Source: Acrasis kona
Taxonomy: Eukaryota > Heterolobosea > Eutetramitea > Acrasida > Acrasidae
DNA length: 64,000 nt
Assembly: GCA_026419775.2 (NCBI GenBank)
Contig: JAOPGA020001155.1
Coordinates: 36,273-100,272, forward strand
Direction of reading: 5' to 3'
This document shows positions 22,899 to 35,700 of this stretch, in pieces. The first letter of the stretch is position 1; each line of letters begins with the position of its first letter. Position numbers and translations under genes: made by a program. The notes beneath the pieces were generated by a model. The model searched no databases. It saw only the letters and a program-made list of their open reading frames with translations, and was not told the DNA's origin.

Positions 22899-25800
22899 AT
22901 GGTCATGAGGTTAGGTCTCCTCATGCTTGCATTAGCTACCCTAACAAGCATTCACTTAGGGACTAGTAAATATATCTCAAGAGGTGGATTTGATAAACAT
23001 CTTGAAGTATTTGATTCAGCCGCGATTTCGATAACGAGCAATGAAGGACTTACTTTGCTTTTAATAGCGCTATTGGTCAAAACACCACCGTTTTACTATA
23101 CCCTCTCCAAAGGCAAGTTTAAAATACTTAACGTCATTATTTTTTTCCAACAAGTCGTTGCTGATGGATATCTCACATCATATCCCTTAAATACCACATC
23201 CTTCGATGATATTCGAAATATAGCAATAGACAGCAGCCGAAAAGTTATGTATGTTAGCCAGTCAAACGCACACATAATTATGTTATTGAACATGACCACC
23301 GGATCCTATAGAACATTAGCAGGTATGCAGGGTAACTATGGATTTTCCGGTGATAATGGAAATGCGACCAGCGCCAAGTTAAGGAACCCTATGTATGTTA
23401 CTTTTGGCAAGGGAGATATGATATATATATCTGATACTGGGAATAATAGAATAAGAGCTGTTAATTTAACTTCAGAGATTATTACTACGTTAGCTGGAGG
23501 TGGAACAAGTTCTGGTAAGCAACTTTTCAACTTAACAATACTAAACATTATAAAGCCAATAATATCATCGCAACAAATGCTTCCATCGACGCACCTAAAG
23601 GCCTAGCAATGGATATTAACAATAATCAGCTCCTATATACTGATAGCACAATCGGGATTAGAGCAGTGAATCTAATGACAGGGACTGTTACAACTTTAAT
23701 ATCAGGATCCTTTTTTAGTGACATCGCACTTGATAGTACAAATAGTCTTATCTACATTCTTGTCGGAAATAGAGTTAGGGTAACAAATAGAACTTCTGGA
23801 GCTACTACATTTATCGCTGGAACCGGATTTGGAGGGTTCAATGGTTAGTTTATGCATCCAACTCGATATTTATTAAATTATAGGTGAGCAACAATTAGGG
23901 ACCCTTGCTATGTTATTTAATCCATACACAATAGCACTTGATAGCTTTAGCAATTACCTACATATAGCGGATGCTGGTAACAACAAGATTAGGTCTGTTA
24001 GTCTACAATATGGCTATATCAGTAATTTAGCTGGATCTACAACTGATAGAAACTCGACAGCCCTCAGTACCAGTTTGGATTATCCTAGTTCAATAATATT
24101 TGATGATACTAGCAACTCTCTAATAGTTTCGTCATCTATGGTTTTAAGTTCAATAAATATAGCCACTGGATTAATAAACACGATCGCGGGGACGGGAACT
24201 ATTGGAAACTCTACTGACGGATTTGGTGATGCTCTATCATCCTCATTCACTTCCAAATACGGTGTTGCAGAACTAGATGATACCAAAAATCTAGTTTATT
24301 TTACAGATATTACTAGTGGTATGGTCAAGGTACTGAACAGGAACACCAAAACGATAACTCTATTTGCTGGAGGCGGAAACTCCAATGTAGATAGCATATC
24401 AGCATTTAACACAAATCTACAATTTCCAAGTGGATTAGCTATCGACAGCGCCAATAATCTTGTGTATATTTCAGATACAAACAACCATAGAATTAAGGTA
24501 GTAAATATTACATCAGGACTTACTAGAACAGTTGCAGGAACTGGAGTTGGTGGCTATAACAGTATGCATATATTATTTTATTTTTATTAATATCAAAATT
24601 ACAGATGACAATGTTGATGGAAGAACCGCTAATCTTCAAAATCCCAGAGGAATATCACTCGATCCGATAAACAATTTACTATATATTGCTGATTACAACA
24701 ACAATAGGATAAGGGTACTAAACCTCAATACAGGTAATATAAGTACTTTCGCTGGAACAGGTCAGTCTACATTTGCTGACGACGCCGTGGCAACAAACGG
24801 AAAACTAGCGAATCCATGTGGAGTTACCGTAGATACTGCTAGAAACGTAGTATATATTGCAGATTTAAATAATCACAGGATTAGAATGGTGAACAGAACT
24901 TCAGGAAGTATATCAACAATTGCAGGTACAGGATGGAGTGGATATGATTACGATAATGTACAAGCAAGGACCGCCAAACTAAACGGACCTCGTGACTTAG
25001 CATTGGATAGTAGCAGGAGTCTACTGTATATAGCAGATACTGAGAACTTTCTTGTGCGAGTCATAGATCTATCGAGTGGTATTATTTCGAGAGTTGCTGG
25101 TAATAGATATCAAAATTTTAATGGAGAGAGTTTGCCTGCATTAGATGCTAGATTAAATAGCCCGTACGCTGTTGCTGTTGACTCATCTACTGGTTACGTA
25201 TATGTTGGAGACAGTGGCAACAAAAAGCTGCGTATGATCAGACAAATAACTGCACCTGTACCTATTTCAACACCAACACCCACTACCGTATATCCAGCCC
25301 TATGTACTTCTCCTGTAAACTGTCCTTGCAACATCACGATAGCAGATCCGAGTTTTGAATCACTTCAATTACAAAGTGGTGCATATACCTACTTAAATCC
25401 TATATGTGACTCCAGCCAATTCAACAGTACAAATAGTTTGTATGGTAGATGGTCATTCTTTTGTTATGCAGCTATAATCAATGGTATTACTAATAACAAC
25501 TCTTGGACTACTCCCTTCGTTCCCTCAGGGAAAAATATTTTAGTGATTCAACAGGTGCTTGATCGTGCTGGTTTTGTGTTCCAAAGTATCATGCTATACC
25601 CTGGAGTCAACTACCAAGTCAGCTTGTATGCTGCGATCAGACATGGTTACCCGCAGTCCATTATTAATGTAACTATAAATGGTACCACAGTATTTACTGT
25701 ATTACCTGAATATCGATATAAATTCAAGTACTACACTTCACCTATATTTAACGTGAGTATATCTGGAACATATGTATTGGGTATTATTGGTGCTAATATA

Positions 25801-28800
25801 CCATCAACACCAGATGTATCGACATTTATTGATGATGTCAAAATTAATGCCTATAATTTGAACCCGGACTGTTCCAGAATTGGTGATCTTTCTTGTTTTG
25901 GTATTCTTTATAATTCCTCAGCGGTTTGTTCCGGAATAGGAATGTGTGTATCTCAAGATAATTGCCAGTGTACAGTCATATCTGACCCAACGTTTGATTC
26001 TGTTTCAGTTCCTATAACACAATTTACATATCCTAATCCGGTATGTAATAATACATACAGAAGCACATATGGGAGTTGGTCTTATTACTGTAATACAGCT
26101 ATTATAAATGGCGCAACAGCCTTCAATGCTCCTGCCACTCCAGGTGGAAGTCAATGCCTAGTCATTCAGTATCAATCAGGGCGAATAGGTTATGTGCTAC
26201 AGAACATCACCCTTTACAAAAATTTAAATTATCAGATTAGCTTTTATGCCGCATATAGACCTTCTTATGGAGGTGTTAAATTAGTTATTTCAATTAACAA
26301 CAGAATTATTTACACTGTTATGCCCGAATATACTTCCAAGTTCACTTTGTATACTTCTCCGAAGTTTAGCGTGAACTCTACTGGTTCGTACATATTTGGT
26401 ATAACTGGTGAAATTCCCTCAGTTGGTAGTGATCTTTCTTCATTTATTACAGGAGTTTCTGTAGATTCCGACAGTTTAGATTGCTCTTTTGCTTTGACAA
26501 ATACAGCTACACCCACACCAACATTAACGCCATCACCTACTCCGACACCTACCCGAACTCCTACACCAACACCAACACCCGCTCCAACACCAACACCAAC
26601 CCCAACACCTACTCTTATCCCAACTTTAACACCTACTCCAACCCCAACCCCCACTCCTACGCCAGCACCAACCCCCACTCTTACTCCAACTCCAACAACC
26701 ACATACACACCCACATCAACTACTACACCAACCATTACATTCACGTCAATCCCAACTCCAACGTATAATTCTACACCAGCAACACCCACTACTACACCAA
26801 CACCTACAACCACACTCACCCGAACTGTAGCTCCCACACCTACAGTTACTCCAACACCTACTACAACATATACCCCAAATCCTATACCTACACCAACACT
26901 GACGCAGTCATTAACACCTATACCAAATTCTACTACACCGTTAATACCTGCACCACCCATATCTACTTCCACTTTTACAACCACTCCCACTACACCTACG
27001 TCAACATATACTCATACTTCAACACCTACTTCAACAAGTACACAGGCACCTTCTACTAATACATCAACTCCAATCCTAACACCGATACTTACCCAAACAC
27101 CCACTGCTACTCCAACATCCTCTGTAACTCTCTCCCCAACTCCTTATGTGTCAATTATTGACTCAACACTTACATCTATACCAATAGATACGGGACTTGA
27201 GCCCGTAGCTGTAGTAAAGGCGCCATCTCAGATAAATATATGTGATGATTTAACCCTAGATGGAAGCAGTAGCTCTTCGCCAATAACTGGATCCCTGTTC
27301 TACTATTGGAGAGCACTGCCGTATTCATCTCCGTTAGACTCATATTTGACGTCATTACCCACTAACAACTCAATAGTTTCCATACCATCATCACTGATAC
27401 CACTCAACAGCTCAATCTCATATAGTTTGAGGGTATTGGACATCAGAGGTATTTCTAGCGTTACAAGTACGTTCAGCATCTACAAATCACAGTTATACAC
27501 TCCAGTAAGCGTTGTAAATGGTCCTATACGACAGCAAATATACAGATCCAGCAGTGTCGTTTTATCTGCTACTTTGTCATCTACAAGCTCTTGTATCTCT
27601 TCAAATGATGTTCAAAGTCAAGTGACATATAGCTGGAAACAACTTTCAGGACCCACATTAGTGCAAGGTGTAAACTATATGAATACTTTGTATTTTGAAC
27701 CGAACAGCTTTACTTTGAATAGTGATGGAAGTGCTTCTACTTATAATTACTCTTTAACAACTGCCCTAGCCAGCAATCCAACCATAAATAGTGTATTGAT
27801 TATGACGGTAGTAGTGCAACCACAACCTTTAAAAGCTATTATAAGTAGTGGATCGTTTCAACTTGTAACAACATCTGATGCTATGATCCTAGATGCATCC
27901 TCATCAAGCGATCCTGACGGTATTGTCGCACAATCAAGTTTCTTATGGTCATGTATCGTTCAATCTACCTCCTTACCTTGCTCTTTTTACAATCGATTTG
28001 AAAATTCAATTTTACGAGTTGAACCAAATATAATGGTAGGTGACGCTAGTTATGTATTTACTGTATTGTACACCAAACTAAATAGAAATAGTACGGCATC
28101 TATTGTGGTGAGAACCTCGCCGCTTGAAATACCAAAAACTCAATTATATATTAAGAATACCGCGGTCAATAGTAACGAAAAAATTGTTGTAACTGGCTCA
28201 GCATCCTTGTCAAAACTTACTTACAATATTTACGCTCCACAATTAAACATAATGAGTTATTCTTGGATATTGGAGAGGAAAGACGGAATTGGTTTACCAA
28301 CAGATTTGAAGAGTTATATTGATTCGAACTCCCAACAGACTATTCTGGTGATTGGTCCTAATATGCTCGTACCGGGAGTTGTGTATACTTTGAATTTCTA
28401 CGTCAAAAAACTATCAGACTCTTCTATTGGCCAATCTTCAATAGATATCACTGTAAATACTTTGCCATATGCAGGTATATTTTATAGCATACCATCATCA
28501 GGTGACGCATATACACCATTCACGCTAGTGGCAGAACGTTGGAAGGGAGCTTCTCCATTCAAGTACATGTTCGGGTACTATGATGCCAACAACAATTCGG
28601 TACCAATAAGCACTGGCGCTACTTCAAGCAACATTTTAACTCTAAATGCTGGAGCTCTGCCTACAACTTCACCAAACAACCTTGTAAAAACTTTTGTCTC
28701 GGTCTATGATGCATATGGATCCACAACGTTGGTCGAAAACACTATAAGAATAACACCACCTCTTGATATTCTATCATGGTCAATCAATCAAACCAATAGC

Positions 28801-31443
28801 ATAGCTGGAACTACATCGATAAATACAAATCAGATCATTCAGAATATACAAGCAATATCACAAATAGTCAATACCATATCTTCTGAGTCATCAAGCAACC
28901 TGGAACAGAAACAAACCTTAAGAACTACTCTGCTTCAAACCCTGTCACAAAAAGTTAACGATACTATACAGAGCACATTACAGCCACCTGACGTTCAACA
29001 AATAACTTTTCTGCAAAAAGCAATGGCAGTGGAGAGCTTGACTCAAAACTTTAACGAACTCACCAACACATCTCAAAAGATAGCAGCGAACCTTGCAAAA
29101 CAACTTAGTGAACAAGTTAAAAATAATTATAATGATGAATCTGTTTCAGTAATTGGAAATGTTATTTCTAATGTAATCTCGAGTGCAAGTAAAAGTTCAC
29201 TCTCTACTTCTGATAAAGAAACTATATCTTTGATGTACAGCACAGTTGATGCTTTAATGACATCCATCCAGGACAATAAGATTAACGGTGACCAACCCAC
29301 CGTAATAGAAACAAAACAGCTGAGTCTTGTTTCTGCTAAAAATTACGGTTCATCCCTTAAGGGAATAACTATGAAAACTAGCGGTGATAGTGGTAATTCA
29401 ATTACAATTATGACTCCTGGTAGCTTTCAGGCCAAAGTTAGCAATTCTTCGTTCTCCAATACTGTACCATTTAATGACATCGACATTGTATTAATTAGTA
29501 GCAGTAGCATACAATCCAATCCATATACGTATAGTCCCTCTAGTGTCAATATCAGCTCTCCAGTTTTATCGATTGATTTTAAAACGATAAGGAATGGAAC
29601 AAAAGTTTCTTCTCCACTAGTAGATCTTTTGATGCCACTTGTATTTGTGTTGCCAGTACAACCTAATACTATCAATCTGCAGCAAATGAGGACCAATAAA
29701 TCTAGTTATGGATATGCTGCTACATGTAGGTACTGGGACGTAAGTGGAGGAAATTGGAGTACCGATGGATGCCAGGCGATTAACACTACATCCACATCGG
29801 TGACTTGTTCTTGTGTACATACTACTGATTTTGCTGCATTCTGGAACTATGTAACACCGGATATAAATATTCTAACATTGAGTGATGTAGAGAATATTAA
29901 AAATCTTAATAAAGATAACATGAAGGCTTTGATTGTTGTATGCTCGCTCGCGGCTGCATATATTTCAATTGTTAGTTTGTTGTATATATGGTACTTCATA
30001 AATAGAATAATCCAAACCAAATGGAAGACTTCTAACTCTGTTCATCCTGTTCAACCAATAAGCGACGTTGAAAACAAGAAGTTGTTTAGATCATTTATCA
30101 CCAAGTTTGTATTTCAACATCTGTATCTATCCTTCTTGTTTGTCAAGAAGAGCGAGAGGAGCAGTACTTTTGTTCGAATTGAACAAATTGGAATCATTTA
30201 CATGAGCGTTCTTGGTATTATGTGTGGAAACGCCATAACATTTAGTGGTAAACAATTAAATGAGGTGCAGTTTGTTGCTGCGGCTGTAATATCTACTGCG
30301 GTCACCACCCCATTTATTGTTTTTCTTACATTTTTGCTACAAAGAACCCAATATTTTATTTATAATGACAGGATACAATTATATCCATCCGATTCAAATC
30401 TGATCAATGTGGAGTCAGTGCAGAGTATTCCCCACAATCCAATAAAGAAGAATTTTATTGGATCGACTTTGGACAGACTGGATGCATTTGTAGAATTTTG
30501 TATAAACAAAACAAGAGATAGCTTGAAAAAGGCTAGTTTGTTGGGTGCCATAATTTTTATAACTGTCACTTTGATTTACGCTGGTATTGTAACGCTGATT
30601 GTATCTGTTATGCCACTCGGTATGAGTTTTGTTAAAGATGTTGATATGTGGGTAGTTGGTGGTTTGGGTCTAACGGCTTATATACTTGCTTTGTGTTATT
30701 TATTCTTCCACGTCAGAGTAGAGAAGTATAAAGACGGAGTGCTTAAAGAGTGGAGAATGGATACTATTAAGATCGTACTGACTTCTATTTTGTGCATATT
30801 ATGTTTGGCGGGGACTACAGGGTTGGGTATAGGAATTAACTGGATTCCTAGCACCAGCCTATGGTTCAGCAGAGCGATTGTAATTGATATATATTTGGGT
30901 ATCTACTCAATTTTACTATTCATTAGCATCATCGTACTCGTCGTGAAGCTTCCTAAACCTAAAACAGAACAAATTGATGATTATGTTTTAAAGCCAAATC
31001 AGGAACGTACGGGGAGCATATCTAAACTATTAAAGAGACTACAAGATATTCTCAAGAAAGACAAATGGTTCCCATGGTGGTTTAATTTATTTGTTTACCT
31101 TTTGATTTTCAGCTTCATCGGAATAGTTTCATTTGTTATTGTTCTATATGGCATTAAATTTGAGTCCAGTGGATTAGTAGCATCACAAGATGTTAGATGG
31201 TTGATGTCATCAGGTATATCGATGATGAGTGATTCCATGCTAACAGCTCCTCTAATGTTTATCACAAAAACTGTAGTCGTTACATGTATGATACAGCTTG
31301 TTACTGGATTATTGTACCCACAGCGCACCGAGAAAGTAGAGGTTGTCATGAATCCGAAAGTTGAAGTTAGACCAATCGAGGAAACCTTTACCTACTCAAT
31401 ACCTTCTAAAGAGAAACATTACAGGGATAAGAACTACTACTGA
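22899..31443 (+). CDS. Giant NHL-propeller / lectin-like / REJ-like / GPS multi-TM receptor (polycystin-1-like C-terminus)
   Basis: Exons are 22899-23112, 23155-23514, 23556-23843, 23884-24561 and 24605-31443. The first intron is GC-AG (42 nt) and the rest are GT-AG (40-43 nt). The product is 2792 residues, with signal peptide [19 protein letters not shown]. Residues about 90-740 are NHL beta-propeller repeats (for example [15 protein letters not shown] and [15 protein letters not shown]). About 750-1139 hold two copies of a Cys-containing beta-sandwich-like domain. About 1145-1372 are a Thr/Pro stalk. About 1375-2220 read like PKD/REJ sequence. A GPS motif follows at about 2225-2255 ([13 protein letters not shown]; likely cut at His-Thr). 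Roughly nine hydrophobic spans follow (about 2285-2735), with a region like polycystin-1 ([12 protein letters not shown] ... APLMF). There is no PLAT domain between the first two spans. It is probably a self-cleaving surface receptor or adhesion protein; ligand unknown. Confidence 0.9.
26497..27180 (+). repeat. Thr-Pro mucin-like stalk coding repeat
   Basis: About 680 bp of imperfect hexamer-like repeats (ACA CCA / ACT CCN codons) encoding [12 protein letters not shown] sequence inside the NHL receptor. It is likely an extended, O-glycosylated spacer. The opposite strand is open and reads as GVGVGV, which is a by-product. Confidence 0.9.
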
Positions 31444-31534
31444 ACGCCAATGTTTGCATTTTTGCTTCACTGGTCGGAACATTGAATAAATTATTTGCTT
31501 CACAGAAAGAATTTGTTTACAGAAAATATTTAAT

Positions 31535-32368
31535 TTAAAATCCTTTAAAGGTCCATTGGGTTTCAAGCTTGATGGGTTCGTCAATCTTCGGTCCTTGGTC
31601 ATTAATAACTGCGATTTGTACTTTGTCCGCCGCTCTAGCATCACGGTAAAATAGCACAGTTAAACACTTCTTTAAAATGTCCTTCGCCTCCTGTTCGGTG
31701 ATGTTTCCATTCTTTTCAGAGTAAAACTTCCTCAAGATTGGTTGGGCAATGTATGATCCATAACCAGTGGCGAGCGTTACGTCCTCAAAGTGAGTTCCAA
31801 GGTAATCAGTTTGTCCCAAGAATGCTTTTCCATTCTCGTATCCTGCTATTACCAATACATTGTACAATGGGTCAAACTTGTTGCGTCTGTTGTAGAGTAC
31901 GCGGACCAAGTATTGGTAAATTTCTCTTGGAGTCGTTGATCTACCGTCATCTAACTGATAATCACGATCGCTTTAAATGTTATTTTGTGAAAAATGTAAG
32001 CGCTTACATTAAACTTTGTTTGACCTGCTCTTCAATGTATTGGAAGTCACTATATTCACCTGAGGCACCTACAATTGTATACTTTCCGAAACTTTTTAGA
32101 CGCTCAATATCTCTGAATCTAGCCATGGAGCCGTATGATGCGAGTGTGTCAGCTGCAATTGCCACTCCTCCATTAAACTTTATTGCGAGGACAGAAGTAC
32201 CAGTTACGATGGGATCTCTATAAAAATGTGAGTATTGATGGTGTCGGAGAGATTGTTTATTCACGTTGTATGTGTTTTGGCTAGTGTTGGTTGCTCTAAC
32301 AATGGGTTGTTGTTCTTTGGTGCATCTTCGTGCATCAACTTGTATAATCCGAAGTTATCCATGGACAT
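31535..32368 (-). CDS. PSMB4: 20S proteasome subunit beta7 (PSMB4)
   Basis: Non-catalytic beta subunit of the 20S proteasome core. Exons are 32368-32265, 32217-32008 and 31970-31535, with introns of 47 and 37 nt, giving 249 residues. Reading through the first intron from a GTG would give a false start. The propeptide is MSMDNFGLYKLMHEDAPK; the mature end is probably TTDPIVTGTSVL, as in human beta7. Matching blocks are GGVAIAADTLASYGSMARFR, GASGEYSDFQYIE, NVLVIAGYENGKAFLG, SYIAQPILR and VLFYRDARA. The nucleophilic context of active subunits is absent, as expected. It ends 91 bp from the NHL receptor stop (convergent). Confidence 0.95.
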
Positions 32369-32714
32369 GATTGATTCAATTTTGTTTGGTTGTCTTTGAT
32401 CAGAGGAATTTTTGTTATATTTAGAACGTGAAGTTGATCGTTTTACAATTTATTGAATAGATGGATTGAGGATATTTTTAATGGGGAACTGTATTCAATG
32501 ACATAACGTTCAACATGGAGAATCTGAGCATAAAAAATACTTCTGCGATTGCCTTCAAAGCGTTCGTAACCATCAGATGCCTGTAATACACACATTAAAC
32601 ACTTTCAAAAACAACGTCCTACACCGAGATAAATCAGTTAAAATTACTTTTAATAATTTTATCAATCCCTCACATATCAAGTAATCGTAACAATTCTCAC
32701 AATTAAAATAACAT
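32369..32714. other. Intergenic, 346 bp, with an orphan coding-like stretch
   Basis: Between the proteasome start and the VPS8 stop, both on the minus strand. On the minus strand a 46-codon open run (about 32581 down to 32440) reads ASDGYERFEGNRRSIFYAQ... to LFNKL and a stop. A good acceptor (GTGTGTATTACAG) precedes it. No matching upstream exon or start was found, so I do not call a gene. Confidence 0.3.
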
Positions 32715-35700
32715 TTATTCAAATATATCCACAATGTCCTCTCCTCTCACTTGGTTAGCCCTCTGTAACTTCAAATCTTCTTGAGCTGCATTTTGTTTAT
32801 TAGACTGAAAGTCCTTGCCGGCGTGAACACGATTAAACTCAATGGGCGTCAAGTGCGATAAATTCAAACCCACCACCGAATTAAGCCTACCGCTATTGTT
32901 CAACATGATCATATTATTAGTAAACTCGATCGTAATTTCTTCAACTTTATTTTCTAATGCACTAATTACTTCCTGAACTCTCTCTGGATAAGGCGATAAT
33001 TGCTTTTGCTCTTTTTGTTGAGATATTTGAGCCTCTAGTAAAGTCTTTTGCTTCAAAAACTCCTCCCTCTTTGATTGCTGCATCAACAGACGATCCAATA
33101 TAAACATACCATCTTGGTGTTCTATTCTAGCGTCCACATTCCTCCACGTCTTTTTTGCGCTCTGAATGGCTTGCATCTTTTTGCTTTTGTTTTCCTCCAA
33201 TTCAATCAACTTTTGTTTCTTGATTTGAATCATTGCAATTTGCTCCTTGTGATTCTGTTCATCGTCCTTTATATCCTCTTGCTCACCCTCCGCAATTTTA
33301 CTCTCTGCACCATTTCGGTCATCACTGGGATGACACTCACAACATACCGTGACCTTATCTTGATCACAACACTTTTTGTGGTACACGTGCCCACACTGGA
33401 ACATGATGATGGAATTATCATCATTATTGCTAGTGTCGTGGTGATGAGAATCAACCTTTACGCCACACAACACGCACTCTATGGAATCAGACAGGTGATT
33501 GATGCGCGGCATGATTCCTCTTAATCGTAAAGTGTGTAGGTAACTACCTCTATTGAACGTATCAGATGATAACATGTCGCTCTGTGTTTTTAACAACATT
33601 CTCTCGAATCGATAATTTGATAATATGCGCATCACTGTGCTTCTGATTCGATAGAATTGGTGATGGTGATGATTACCGTTATGACCATGTTTATGGTGTT
33701 TTGTGATCTTGCTTAGAATGTAAGGAATATCAACGTACTTGATCATTGCATTTACAATATTTTTAAGCAAAACCGATAAACAGCGTTGCATCCAAAAATT
33801 AGCCAACAACTGCATTCTCTCCAACTGTTCATCTCTTCTTTGAATGTCGCTCAATCTCTTTTCCTTTTCCTCCTCCAACTCTTCTTTTCTTCTACGAAGA
33901 TAATCGATATACTCTCTTTTCTGTGTAATTCTATTCTCTAGCTTTGCAATATCATCTTCCAACAATTGTTGACTGTCGTTATCGACCACTAACATAATAT
34001 TTGATTTTTTACGATCGTGATGAGTGGAGGAAGCTAGTGATTTTTTATGACCATCCAAGTCCTTAGAAATGACTATTAAATCTCTCTGACAATCCAAAAC
34101 GTCCTTCTCCACGCTGTCGATTTCCTTATCGAATTCTTGCAAGTTATCGGGATCGTAATCTTCTTGTATTTCTTTGTGGTCTTCCTTGTCACTATCTTGA
34201 CTATCGTCGTCGCTATCATCAGCTAGTAAATTCTCTAATTCCTTTGCGTTCTTTTCTCTTTGTTTCTTGTTATTTTGATCGAGCGTAGCGATGGGTTTGT
34301 TGTGTGAATCTTTACGATTAGTTAGTTTCATTGCCTTATTGCGAAGTTCGTGCATGAAACGAAGGAATTGATCCAAAAGAAGGAACCACAGTAATTGAAC
34401 CTGAGTGTCTTCGAGAGTATTCCTCTCGCTATTATTACAACACATGACAATTGCGTCGTTAACCGTGTTGCTCAAATCTTTGAATTCTGGACTCTTGAGC
34501 ACATCGAATTCTTCAGCATCAATAATTTGTTTGCACAATGAATCGATGAGCGAGTCCATGCTGAGGTTATTGTTTGTAGCATCATCGCCATCCTCCATGG
34601 TCATTTCTCTCCTTAATCTATTCTTTACGTCCTTTAATAAGTGATTGTTCCATTCTTCATCAGTAGATGTCGAATTGGAGCGTTTACGAGGAACGGTAGG
34701 TTGCGTAATCATTTCTAAAATCTCTCGCAAGTACAAGATTCTTTCGCTCATCTTGATGGAACCTGGTAGTGATTTAATAAACTCAGATAAGATTTTGACC
34801 TTTCGTTGTTTAATTTTTATGGTCTTGGATCGATCGTGCTCAAATATGGACTGACTCTTCAAGTCAATAACTACTTGAGACACATCCCATCCAGGGCCAT
34901 CTTCTTCGGCACCACAACAAGATAACAATTGTAAAAGTCTCTTTTGTACGTTGATGGGAGGTAATTTTACTTTTGTTTTTAATAATTTAAATTCCTTTTG
35001 GTCATGTTCTTGATCTGCATAAGCACGATCAGGAACGAATACGTACTTATCTTTCGTGATCAAATCAAAGTGATCGACTACATGTTCCACTGCTCTACTA
35101 TTACCTACCATTCTATTCAAATATCTCCTCGCTATGGTCTCTTGTCTCTTATCAGCATTCAATTCATTACACTTTGTTTCCGAATTCAAAATCACAAGCG
35201 TCTGTAATCTACCGGTATGAGTGGAAATGTCCTTGATAATCTCACGCAGCGCAAGTACCACATCGCCACGTGTTTCCAACAAAAAGGCTTTGGCATCAGG
35301 TATATTCTTACATAGCCTCATCACCATATCAAAAACATGTTTTTGAGATTTTATTTTTTTAATGTGCTCTTGTAAAAATGGTTTTATTAAAGAATCATCT
35401 TTTGGAAACGAACAATACAAATTTAAATAAAAACTAAAGAATTCATCATAAGGAACGTTATTCTTGTTACAAAACTCTCTTAGACGATTCCTAGAATTCG
35501 ATTTACCTAAGCTACCACTGCTGTTATTATTCAATTGATCATTAATAAACTCCAACATGAAATAACGATGACTCTTATCAGCATTGTTGTTTCTCATGGT
35601 ATCTTGTAACCACTGAATGACATTTTGCTGAGCCAATGTTTGATCGTCGTCATTCTGTATGCTGTCCATTAATGAATTGACCAGATCCTTTTGGTTCACC

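Noticed and set aside
26310..26990. Minus-strand GVGVGV open frame
   Set aside because: Complement of the Thr/Pro stalk codons in the NHL receptor; no start, splice or family support.
32219..32264. Read-through N-terminus of proteasome beta7 from a GTG
   Set aside because: This stretch is a 47-nt intron; splicing gives the expected TTDPIVTGTSVL and an ATG at 32368.
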